Below, in pieces: positions 27,613-37,744 of a stretch of 64,000 nucleotides of DNA (the first letter of the stretch is position 1; each line of letters opens with the position of its first letter). The notes under the pieces were generated by a model. It saw nothing but the letters and a program-made list of their open reading frames with translations, did not search any database and was not told where the DNA came from. The stretch covers positions 124,001 to 188,000 of the forward strand of contig JAGQDJ010000054.1 of assembly GCA_022885665.1 (NCBI GenBank), read 5' to 3'. The position numbers and the translations under genes were made by a program. The DNA is from Triops longicaudatus. Taxonomy: Eukaryota; Arthropoda; Branchiopoda; Notostraca; Triopsidae.

Positions 27613-28348
27613 TATATACAATACGCTTATACAATAGAGAATCTCACACAGAACATACAGTCAATTTCTATGGTTTACGTAAAGCTCGTTGTGTTCGTAG
27701 GCTCGATATAAACTACTGCAAAATTCGGAGGTTATATCGTTACTAGCTGCGTGTCCCAGCAAAGGGAACGACGAAACTGTAGGTTAACTGACAAAGTAAA
27801 CTTATATAGGGTGAAAAAAATCTAGGAAGCACCATTTTGTGTGATACAGACATTTTAATACTCATTGGTTTTAGGGAGAATCTGTGAAGTAACTCGGCAT
27901 TCAGTCGATGCTTGTTTTAGTCGAAGTTTTTGTATGGTCGTCCTTCTACCAACATGCACAATTATTCCGCTATTTCGCACACACGTGGTACGACTTGATA
28001 TGGATCAAGAATGCAATTTCTGTTTCATAGCTTTTAGGACCAAAAGACTGGTTTATATATACATACGTAATTAAAATTGCGACAGGACAAACCTGTTCTG
28101 ATTGCACGGATGTTGACTTTCACCACTTCAAGGTCACCAGATCCTACACAGTATATGCTAGTTGATTAAAACAGTCGTAATAAGTTTTTAAACATGTTGC
28201 ACAAACTCAGCGACCACATATAAAGACATGTACAGAAGTAAACGCAATATTAGACAATTAGCATAAAGGTTTACGTATTGTCGCCATTCAAACCGGCGAA
28301 CGCAATGTCGGGTAAATGTGCGTTGGGCAATGAACGTCAGACGAAGGT

Positions 28349-28416
28349 CCCACACGTGACAAGCCGCTCACGTGTGGGCCCTCTCTGGGAACAAAGCATC
28401 ATGCATTCCTCACGTG
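28349..28416. promoter_or_regulatory. Cluster of three CACGTG E-boxes, two inside a perfect hairpin
   Basis: CCCACACGTGA (28349-28359) and TCACGTGTGGG (28368-28378) are perfect inverted repeats of 11 bp around an 8-nt spacer. A third CACGTG lies at 28411-28416. CACGTG is the core site of bHLH-zip factors such as Myc/Max, USF and MITF/TFE. The cluster sits about 290-350 bp upstream of the TATA motif of the DUF829 gene and may regulate it. Function is inferred from the motifs only. Confidence 0.4.
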
Positions 28417-28697
28417 ATCAGAAAAGCTTTTGGTCGATATTCTTTTGCCTGCTTTAGCCACCTTGGAAACCGTAGAATTTTAGACTAATTTTATTACTTG
28501 AATTAGTTGCTGTACGATTCCATCAAGCAACCATTTGAATACACTGAGCCCGATCGAGCGTCCCGCAAGTGGAACGATTTTAGATCTCGAACGGATCCCA
28601 AGGCAAGTTTTGTATCGACCTTGGGAGAATCGATTTATAAATGATAATTGATTTCAAGTGAAGAACGTTTTCTACACCTGTTTTTTGTTATCTCTTG

Positions 28698-28703
28698 TAT
28701 AAA
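28698..28703 (+). promoter_or_regulatory. TATA motif upstream of the DUF829 gene
   Basis: TATAAA (in TTGTATAAAGAG) lies 154 nt before the start codon at 28857. A transcript starting about 25-30 nt further on would carry a 5' leader of about 125 nt. No competing coding sequence overlaps it. Confidence 0.35.
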
Positions 28704-28856
28704 GAGCCAGACGGATTGTCTTTCAAAACTGACAGAAGTGATTAGAGGGGATTCAGTTTGATTTACCTGGCAACTGAGTTAGGAGCACATCTCGTGTTGC
28801 TAAGCAGCTTGCCGAGTATATTGTGCCACAAGTGATTGATTTGAAACGTGTAAATT

Positions 28857-29416
28857 ATGATGTCCTTAAAACAGTCGTCGCGAATTTTTAAGAAAATTCT
28901 TCCCGAATTGTCAATTTTACAACGATGGCATTCGACTATTCCTTTAACAAAGAACATGAAAATTATTACTGCGACCAAGTCTTTGTCCGTGGTTCAAGAA
29001 AAGCCTAGTCAGCCCATAGTAAATGGCCTAAAAGCTCTGACGTATTTTTTAACATCTCTTTGTGACTTTACAGCCCGGCTTTACGACAGCCGCCAGTATG
29101 CTGAAGGTCAAAACCCAAAAAGGCAGTTTAGAAGGCAGAAAAATCGTTATTTTGCTGAACTGGATGATGGCTCAGTCAAAACACGTTCAAAAACATGCGA
29201 ACTTCTATATAAGCCACGGTTACGATGTTTTAAATATAAAAATAACACCTTGGCAATTGCTGTGGCCGATTAACGGAAGTCAGGTATTAAAAATGTGTTA
29301 TTCTTTGAAATTAATTTCTGTTGAATTTGTATGTTTCTAATGACACTGGTTTCGGTTTAAATTGGAAGATTGCATTTTATATTATTTTAGGGGTTACTTT
29401 TTATTTTATTTATTTG

Positions 29417-29462
<46 letters not shown>

Positions 29463-30352
29463 TCTCTATGTTCGCATACGATCAAAGCTAATTTTTTTTT
29501 AAAGTTATGATATAAGTATTCATTTATAAGATATTTTTTCGTTATCTTACCTTTTTTCTAACTTTTACTGTAGAGTGGTCTTCTGATATTGTCGGTTTTT
29601 CTAAAAGTTAGTTTATTAATATTGTATTGCAGTTGGTTGCCCATGAAATGCTTCAATTCTTAGCCGCCAATCCTGCGTACCGACCGTCGATAGTTCACGG
29701 ATTTTCGGTGGGCGGATATTTATGGGGTGAAGTATTGCTGCGCATTAGTCAAGACCCGGATAACTTGCGACCTCTCATTTCCACCTTGCAAGCACAAATT
29801 TGGGATAGCGCCGTAGATTTCGAGGGTATACCTACAGGTTTACCCTGGGCTACATTTCCGAGGAACCCGTTGCTGAGGAAGACTTTCGAAAGATATATCA
29901 AGTAGCGTATCTTTAATAACAGCATGCTAGTTTTTTTTTTATTAAATTGCTTACTGTGCCGCAGTTACCATATGCGAGTCTTCCATCAAAAAGCGACCAC
30001 TCATTATTTGCAGTCCAGTGCATCCTTCCATCGTGGAATGCCGGTACCAGCCTTGCTATTGTTTTCCCAAGCAGATCCCATTGGAACTGAAAAGGGCAAC
30101 CTGCGTTTGAAGAAATCATGGGATGATAATGGCTTGGAAGTAAACAAATTAATTAGTTCATTTTTTATCTGCGCATTTTTTTTAATATAAAATATACTTT
30201 TTTTTGCATAGGTGTACACCAAGTGTTGGAAGTCCTCGCCTCACGTAAGTCATTTCTACCACCACCCTGAAGAATATCGTTCGGAAGTGGTCGATTTCTT
30301 GTCCCGACTAGGACTGTTGGAAAGGCGAGGGAAAGAGCAGATGTCTCTCTAA
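28857..30352 (+). CDS. DUF829/TMEM53-family alpha/beta hydrolase
   Basis: Exons 28857-29018, 29074-29283, 29633-29901, 29965-30139 and 30212-30352 join in phase to about 318 residues. The conserved core starts with GRKIVILLNWMMAQSKHVQK and ITPWQLLWP, typical of the family. The nucleophile elbow is G-F-S-V-G-G with Ser at about 149. An Asp in SQADPIG (about 251) and a His in SSPHVSHF (about 283) complete a likely Ser-Asp-His triad. The first 30 residues are basic and free of acidic residues except one Glu (SLKQSSRIFKKILP...RWHS), which resembles a mitochondrial presequence; the homologous region starts only after it. ATG ATG occurs in tandem, so the start could be one codon later. Enzymatic activity of the family is poorly known: vertebrate TMEM53 is a nuclear-envelope protein, while this one lacks an obvious membrane segment. 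Confidence 0.88.
29420..29461 (+). repeat. (ATT)n microsatellite
   Basis: About 14 uninterrupted ATT units lie in the second intron (29284-29632) of the DUF829 gene. Being intronic, it does not affect the reading frame. Confidence 0.9.
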
Positions 30353-31467
30353 AAAACAAAGTTCTTTTTTACGTCTTTTTTATGTACCGTGAAATGTTAT
30401 GTAAGTTTTTTAGTACTTCAGTTACTGACCCCTGCGTGTACTATATCGACCTAATCCTTGCTGTCTTCAGTGGTAGTTTTCGTGTTGTCAAAGATAAGAA
30501 ATTATGGAGAAGTGGCTAGGTCGCTGAGAATCGAATATGTTTTGCACAACGTAGATTTCTGGCCTCTGATTTCTATTAAGTGCTTGTACATGCGAAATTC
30601 AGACCCGACAACTTGCGTGTACCATTCTAGCAGTTTTTCGTTTCTAGAGGCTGAGATTTTTTATTACGATAAAAGCTGAGTATTCTTCATTTGTACATGA
30701 GTCAGCGTACTTTGCTAAAGAAGTATTTTTTATGATAACTATAACAGTGTAAGTGATTACGTTGCATATTTTTGTGATAATCGTCTGTTTCACTATCTGC
30801 TGGTAGATATTATTCTTGCCAATGCCACCTGTATCCAGACCTTTGAGCTTGAATTTATTGATAGACATAAACGTAAACTTCGCACAATCGAAAATGTTCG
30901 TTATCTCACGCGTAACTGTCTAATTATCTTCTCGTTTTTTATAAAGTAGTGTCTTGTTTCTAGATTGACAGTTTCTCATTACATTATGAGTTAACAATTA
31001 CAAAAAAAGTTCCCTACGAATTGTATTAGGTGATTTTCCTAAACCTTAGCGCTAATTCTGTATGTAACACTGTGTGTACCTTTACAAAGTTTTCGGTAAG
31101 GAATTTCATTATCCTAATGTTGACTATTTTCTTGAAGAAAAAAGCTACACGGCTGTTTGAGGAGAAGCAGTCGTTTTTTTTTCCGTCGACAAAAGGGCTG
31201 TGGTGCTTAAGCAAAAATTAGGGGAGCAACGTTTTCCTTTGCGTAGTTTAGCAACTAATCCCTTACGTCGTTAGCGAGCGATCAAAGCTTTCCGGCTGAC
31301 GGGACGTTTCACTTTGCGCTTCCCACACAAGTCTTGTACCCTCCCAAGTTCCCTAGGTTACCAGTAAACCACCTTGGATGTGAGAAGCTCCTCGCTGAGA
31401 GCGATTGCTTCAAACGAAGAATTCATACCCAGAGTGAATGTCCCGACTCACGGACGGGCTTCGTGCA
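30353..31467. other. Intergenic region
   Basis: AT-rich sequence between two genes on the plus strand. No exon, repeat family or RNA gene is recognised. The last 250 bases before 31468 are more GC-balanced and probably contain the promoter and leader of the next gene. No TATA motif stands out there. Confidence 0.5.
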
Positions 31468-33266
31468 ATGGACACGGGGAACTTAATCGGAATGCGTTCT
31501 GTACCTGTAACGCCGTTGTACGTTAAAGTAAGAGCAGAAAATAAGTTTAAATGATTAGTGCACAAGTATAACACCGTCACCTAACATTGGATACTTGCAT
31601 GCGGGAAGGTGGAAGTGTTGCCCAGTTTATCACGTACCCTCCCAAACAGCGATACAAGCTCCTATTCCAAGCGGATTGCTGCTAAGCAGTTATCATGCTC
31701 TTCAGTACAGGAGGTAATTACTAGCTTGTGTCAACTTTCCCTTCCAAACTGGTGATTTCAATGTGTACTATAACGGTATCGAAAATCTTTCTTTATAGTG
31801 CGAGAGAGTCCCTAGAATTGGGACGTGGGTCAACGGTGTAGATTCTCGGAAGTTACAAGATTTGAGCTATAAACGACTGAACCAGATCCAGACAAAACAT
31901 GCTCAGCAAAGCAAAGCTAGTCGCTCGACAGTTACGCCTGTTCGTGTAACTCCAAATTCCACTACAAGTGGAAAGGAAAATGGACACGCACAGTCGAGCG
32001 TGAATACGGTACAACGGCAGGTGCCGCTCAACAAACACAGATCTGAATCTTTCATCTACGAAAAGTTGGTCAAGGAACCACAGCATCCCTTCATCTCACG
32101 TGTTAGTTCGAATACTTTTGTAAAGAGGGTATTACCAATGATAGACATAACGAACAGGTCATCGATTATCTTTACGTCGGAAGCGTTGAAGCCCAGTTTT
32201 GCGAGCCATTATTATGCAGAATGAAAATCGAAGCGTTGGTAGACGTAACCAATACTCGACCTAATCAAGTTCCTCCGCATAGAAAAACGCTATGCCCATG
32301 TACATGCCCCTTGCAAACAGCACATCCCCGGTCACGCCTCTTTATCAAGTACGTAACCATACTTGAAAGTTCGGTAAACTCGGCAATACATGCACTCAGT
32401 AGGCTATAATATCATCTCACGTGTGCTCGAAGCTGGGTTTTTAGTTCATGTTAAGACTCCCGTTGGCGTAAAAGTAGAAAATTCGAATGCCCTTTTACGG
32501 AAATCACCGAATTTTGGGGCTTTGTTTAATATTTTTAATGTTTGTCCGTTACTGAAGTATTGATGACCGAGAAGACGAAAATATTCTTCCTTATTTCGAA
32601 GACGTCAACAAGTTCATCCACAATGCCCGTAATCTTAAACGGAATGTCTTGGTATTCAGTATGGAAGGTAAAAGCCGCGGGCCAACTTTAGTCGTCCAGT
32701 ACCTAATGAAAGTACATAATAAAGTTTGTAAACTCTATTAATAACTGTTAGTGACTAAATTTTCTTAGATTGAACGCATGTGCTACTCTTCAGCACTGCA
32801 GCTCATGACTAGCGTTCGTCCAGCGGCAAAAATCAATCCAGGGTTCACGAACGTACTTGAGAGTTTAGAGCACGCAAATTTGTTTGCCTCGGAAGTGATC
32901 CCACGTGGTTCTGAAACCCGGAAGCTTAAACTTTTTCGCCTAACCTGGCGAAAAGCAGTCCGAGAAGCTATAGTGGACATTCACCCTGAGAATGCACCTC
33001 TCAACCGATCAAAGAAGCCGTTTCTCAAGAGCAAATCGGCGCTCTTAAGTTCGTTGCCCTCGAAATTCACCTCTTTTACTTTCAATTCTACCTCGCAGCC
33101 AAGTCAAAATACTTCAGTACCCGAAATTACAATAGTTGAACCTCTGAGTAGCTCCCACACTTGCTTAATCTCTCAATTGGAGGAAGACGATGACGACAAA
33201 GACCATACTAACAATCAATCATTAGTTCAAGATTTGTATAAAGAACGAGCAAAGGCATGGATTTAG
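31468..33266 (+). CDS. Dual-specificity-phosphatase-like pseudophosphatase (MK-STYX-like)
   Basis: Exons 31468-31527, 31799-32101, 32158-32348, 32558-32711 and 32769-33266 join in phase to about 401 residues. Residues 1-115 are polar and low in structure, with many Ser, Thr and Asn. The phosphatase fold starts at HPFISRVIDYLYVGSVEAQF (about 116-135), continues with INIDDREDENILPYFEDVNK and FIHNAR, and reaches the active-site loop VFSMEGKSRG at about 217-226. In active enzymes this loop is HCxxGxxR; here His is Phe and the nucleophilic Cys is Ser (218-219), while the Arg (225) is kept. That is the same F-S pair known from vertebrate STYXL1 (MK-STYX), so it should bind rather than cleave phosphotyrosine or phosphothreonine. 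A Ser- and acid-rich tail follows, with EEDDDDKD near 365. Exon 1 (20 codons) is the least certain part; it rests on a good donor and phase. The protein lacks the rhodanese-like domain of vertebrate STYXL1. Confidence 0.83.
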
Positions 33267-33287
33267 TCTAAAACTCGTGTAAAAAAA

Positions 33288-34765
33288 TCACAATCTATTA
33301 TTTAGCGCTTCTTGTTCCTCTAATGTGTTCAACATTTGCATTTCGGTTTCTAAAGCTCCAGGTGGGGCATTTTCCAAATGTAACTGGTTTCCTGTCAGAA
33401 GATCATCTTCGGTGTCAATCTCCACTTCACTGTCTCCCAAAATATAGCGAAGCGACGTGCCACTTGCCCTAATACAGTTAGGTTTAAATTTAATCTAAGA
33501 ACATTAAAAATAATACTTCTCAAAAATTACTTTCGCTCTGATGTGGATTTCGACGGTTCATCACTACAACTCCATTCACCGTCTTCGTTCCAGGTCTCGT
33601 TATGAAGACTACTGAAATGAAGCTCAGATTGGTATTGGCGTAACGCTGAGAGACACTCGGTTCTGTGAAAATATATTTGAGTTATAAAATTACTGAAAAA
33701 TAGAAATTACACATATTTTACCTTAAATTATCGCAGTCCTTTTGTAGCATACGGTTATACGCTATTAAGCTTTTATGGTAAGTAAATAAATTTCGGACCG
33801 ATCCCAGGCCAACGTCAAAGCAAGTGCGCTCAAACACGTCCTAACAATCAACAAAACGAATTTTTCATTCACAAGTGATAAGCAAAAGTAAGACAAAACA
33901 CTTAAAACAAAATGACTTAATCATGGAATATTACAACAAAACTGAAATAAGAACATGCAAGTAAAAACACGATAATCAACAATTCAAACGTTATATTACC
34001 TACACTTTGTGCTATCGTATCTTAAAGTTTAATTCAAAATAAGTTAATGAATACTAACGGGAAATCCGACACTAAGACCAAGTATTTCTCTCTCGGCATT
34101 CTGCTTTAGCGCAGTGGTAAACTTGGTTAGGTAATCTTTTGTCAAATCTACCAAGATTTCCAGAGCTGAACTGGTTCCACCTAAGATTTATAACAGGTAG
34201 ACATTAGTTATGGCAAAGGGTTAATTTTCGATTCTCTACCGTCATAGCCTGCATGTGCACAAGTATAAAATACCGCTCGGTCCAAAAGCTGCCTTGCCCC
34301 TTCTGAGCTAATATTAACAAGTGGGTGTTTAGGTTGAGGAAAAGGTACGGAAGGTAAATTAGGAATGTTCAACTCTTCTTCCTAAAAGTAAATAAGTTTT
34401 CTATCACCTTACGGCATTTAGGAAATAATGCGGTTTTACTTCATGACGGGAATTTTGGAGAGTGTTGAGAAATTTCCTACAATTTTTAATACATTTGAGT
34501 AAATCAATGTTGTGCAGTACAAGCGGGTCCAAGCTGAAATGTGATACTACTAAACTGTAAAGAAAAAAATAAACTTGCGTTAGAATGTTTCGATTGAAGT
34601 AAAGTTAACTCACTGATGACTAAATTCTTTGTCTCTTTTTATAATACTGAATCCCAACTTTTCGGACTCGTCGTGAATGGTACAAATTTCGTCCATCTCT
34701 TCTTTAGAAAGGAGACATTTCAAGGGTTGGGAATCAGTTTGAATGTTCACAAACTCGCCCCACAT
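33288..34765 (-). CDS. SUPT7L: SAGA complex subunit SUPT7L (STAF65-gamma)
   Basis: Exons in order of translation: 34765-34614, 34554-34440, 34381-34240, 34180-34059, 33840-33722, 33662-33531, 33468-33288. All seven join in phase to about 320 residues, against just over 400 in vertebrates. SUPT7L is a structural subunit of the SAGA/STAGA histone acetyltransferase complex and pairs through a histone fold with TAF10. Visible landmarks are MWGE at the start (vertebrate RYWGE), VLHNIDLLKCIKNCRKFL at about 64-81, and the histone-fold helices ARQLLDRAVFYTCAHAGYDG and ALEILVDLTKDYLTKFTTAL from about 119 to 165. FPDVFERTCFDVGLGSVRNL follows, corresponding to vertebrate FPDVMEQVFHEVGIGSV. The acidic C-terminus ends in a coiled stretch (TEMQMLNTLEEQEAL). 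The stop codon faces that of the pseudophosphatase gene across 21 bases. Confidence 0.9.
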
Positions 34766-35903
34766 TATTGCTGTTGTCAAGCCTTACATATGCTGTCTAC
34801 TGTTTTTACGTTTCGAAGTATTTACTAACACAGGCATGCTACGACGCCTAAAGGGGACTTTTCATGGACTTCAAAATCCGAGCTGCGATCTACGTTTCCT
34901 GAATTGCGAATGAAAGCACTTTCCGTTTAAGTACGAAAACTTTCACAAAGGAATGTAGCCCGTAGCTAAAAACCCGCCATAACATAACCGCTAGGAACAG
35001 ATTTTTTTTTCATTATGACTGGGGTTTGTCATTTAAAGACTCCCTTTCCATACATTTACTCACCTCGGGACCTTAAAATATGTCTCTGTCATACGAGCTA
35101 TATTGAATGTCCGCCTGATACCGTAGGTCGGCACCTTCGTCCCGGAATGCTACAACAGGCCCGCGTTCCCAGTTTATCTGGCCAGCGGTATTTGTACAAA
35201 GAATTATAATTTACGTTATACAGCAAGTTTGGGGTACAAAAGAGCATACGAAATCTCAATTCTTCGCAAGTGCAGCATGTTTTGAAAAGAATTCTCTGTG
35301 ACTTATGTCTTTATATTTCGGTTAAATAATATCTGATTTAGTATTTCACTTGGTTAATCACTTGGCTTCACCTCACAAATCTTGATCCGGCCTGCAGCCA
35401 CCTCACATGGCTTTAAAAGGCCCGTGAAGTCGGAAAGGTTACCGACCCCTGCTGTAGGTGACGCGAGCATTTTCAATGTACAGGGGAAAGGAATTGAGAA
35501 AAGTAGTAGCCAGCGATACACGGCTTAACCTTTAAATGTCTACAGAGAAGATTCCTTGAGGCGTTCTTGTAGAAATAGTCCGCAACATTTACGTATTCTA
35601 TCAAGTAAATATGTTTTTATAATAAATGTCATTATCGTATATTTACGTGTCATATTACTATCGTTATTTTTTGCACAAGCTGTGCTGTGGCGTACTTAAC
35701 AGTTGGTCTTTTGATTTTACAGACTCACAGCACAAAGAAAGTAAACGGCAAATCGGAATGTCTGTCGTTCGTTCCGTTAAAGAAGACTTTTTGTCACTTA
35801 GAAAAATCTAAAAATTTGTATCAGAACTGTATTTTTGTTCGTAAATACACTCTACATTGACTGACAGACTCGTTCATAACTTATGAAAGACAACGCTTGA
35901 TCT
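34766..35903. other. Intergenic region between SUPT7L and the dehydrogenase array
   Basis: Contains the R2 copy b (35341-35451, possibly extending left to about 35210) and otherwise AT-rich sequence. The promoter of SUPT7L must lie in the first few hundred bases. No exon is recognised. Confidence 0.5.
35341..35451 (+). repeat. Dispersed repeat family R2, copy b
   Basis: Matches 1023-1135: TAGTATTTCACTTGG, CTTGATCCGGCC, CACATGGCTTTAAA and the terminal ACCGACCCCTG occur in the same order. The likely hAT-type end is at 35451. Sequence to the left, with ATATTTCGG and GAGCATACGAAATCTC blocks, resembles the left flank of copy a, so the full element may begin near 35210. Confidence 0.6.
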
Positions 35904-37007
35904 TTACCAAGGTAATTCTTTCCCGTCCCACTGGTAGAAGTTGGAATGATGTTTCTCACCTAAGCCTTTCATGGTTCGAATCAATCCTGATACACTATCT
36001 TCGACTGTCAGAGGTGCTTGGGGACCGCCCATATCTAATTAAAAAATAAAAAAAAAAAATATCATGTTAGAGTTTTGCTCTTACAAAGAGTGAGAATTAA
36101 TTAGAGAATAAAGGCTTAAATCTTTAAGAAAAAAAAAAACAGCAATCCAAGAACAAAGTACTTAACCATAACATTACGAGTTACGATTTACCTGTTTTCA
36201 CCCAGCCTGGATGAAGACTTGCAATTAAGACTTTTTTCGCCTTAAGTTCGGCACCCAAGCAACGAGTAACCATATTTAACGCTACCTGAATCAAAAGAAT
36301 TAGTCGCTAATATTAATATTTCAAATGTTAAATGACCATACTTTGCTGCAGTTGTACGGAATGACGTTTCGCTTCCCATCTCTCAAACTGGGCGCAAGCG
36401 TTAAAGACCCCAGAATGGAACTCATATTTACAATTCCTGCTCGGGCTACGCTAACAGTCATACTAGAATTTGCTACAGCAGCTTGTTTAATCAACGGTAA
36501 AAAAGCTTGGATCAATTTTATGGGCCCTATGGTATTTACAACGAAATTTTCCTCCATTAGTTCGGCAGTAATGGATTCAAAGTTAGGCGCGTGCCGTAGC
36601 ACTCCTGCATTGTTAATAAGGAGATTAAGTCCGGCCTGACCAACAGTTTTGGCAACTTCGTCGGCCACACTCGCAAAGGAATTATGGTCCTTTACATCTA
36701 TATGCAAAATATTGTTAAGTCAGCTACAAATAACGGTTTATTTTTGCTTCTTTTTGGAATCTTTACCAATCTCAACTAGTCTGAGGTTTGAATTTTGCTT
36801 GGCCAAGTGCTGTAGCTCCTAAGATAAAATAAATGTTACGTAATAATAAATTGGTGTCAGCTTTAGACAACTTACTGTTGCTGTGTCAGGGGATCTACAG
36901 GCTCCAAATAGAACTGTAGGCGGCTTTTCGTCCTTTAAAAGTTGTTTTACCATTTCTAAGCCTAAGCCTCTATTGGCTCCTGTAATAAAAACCGATCTTG
37001 CCAACAT
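35904..37007 (-). CDS. Sniffer/C-factor-like short-chain dehydrogenase (copy A)
   Basis: Exons in order of translation: 37007-36876, 36818-36767, 36697-36342, 36285-36192, 36034-35904; about 254 residues. Classical SDR fold: cofactor motif TGANRGLG near residue 9, GACRSP after beta-2 (the Arg suggests NADPH), NNAG at LLINNAGVL, catalytic Ser in MSSILGS and YxxxK as YNCSK. HPGWVKTDMGG is the sniffer-type C-terminal signature, and it ends LPW. The start is the ATG of MLARS; the GTG upstream is not needed. It differs from its neighbours in having an extra intron after SPDTAT and no intron between the NNAG and active-site exons. With B it forms the most diverged block of the array. Likely a cytosolic carbonyl reductase; the substrate is unknown. 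Confidence 0.9.
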
Positions 37008-37744
37008 TTTTTCAACCACAAAACAGTAACACTTAAATTCCTCAGCTCAGCCTTTCGAGGTTCTTATGTAAGTACACTACCAGAAGTTTTGAAAGTTGTT
37101 TTTGAGTTCTGTACCATCTGCAGACCTTTTTGGATACTACTAGCAAAAAAAGTGTCTTAATCTCTACGATAGGTAGCAGCAGAGTTGTAAGTCGTTTTAG
37201 TGGTCTTCACATTCTCTTGTATTCCATAGAACTTAACAGAGACGTTCTCGTTCTGCAACAGTAACTATTCTCGGAAATTGGGTTCCAAAGGACCATATTT
37301 ACAAGATTTATTGGTTTATATTTTTGAATGGAGCTATTATTGCTTTATTATTTTTGTGTCTCTTAAGTACGTTTATTTTTAAACGTAACTGGATATTTAC
37401 ACTGTCTTTGTTTCGTTTGACAAGTTCCTGCATGCCGCCGTCAAGTTTGGTCGTTTTTGTCGCGAAAATCTATTTTTGTCGTTGTGTTGTCGATGTTGGT
37501 GTCTTTGGGAACGAAAGTCCGTGCAAAAATACAGATGGTCGGATTTACAGATTAGAATTCTAGTTGCGTATAAGCAAAGGTGTAAAAATTTTTTATTCAC
37601 TTTAATTTGTTGCATACATTATGGCTGTTGCGTCACAACGAAGTAATATTTGGATTGCAAGCGAACAAATCGCAATACCTCTTACGGAGTCCATCACACA
37701 CATGCGCCAAAGTTCTAGGGACAGGATAAATGTTGTAGTATTTT
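37008..37744. other. Spacer between dehydrogenase copies A and B
   Basis: No gene seen. It should hold the promoter of copy A and the 3' end of copy B. No repeat or TATA motif is recognised. Confidence 0.4.

Larger units (their letters stand above)
24596..28697. other. Intergenic region rich in repeats
   Basis: No supported gene. Contains R1 copy b (about 25395-25543), a 23-bp direct repeat at 26465-26505 (CGTTCTTGGGCTCTACA twice), R4 copy a (26958-27116), the R3 segment with its poly-T run (27265-27364) and R1 copy c (27441-27612). An E-box cluster and a TATA motif at the right end belong to the next gene. Confidence 0.5.
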
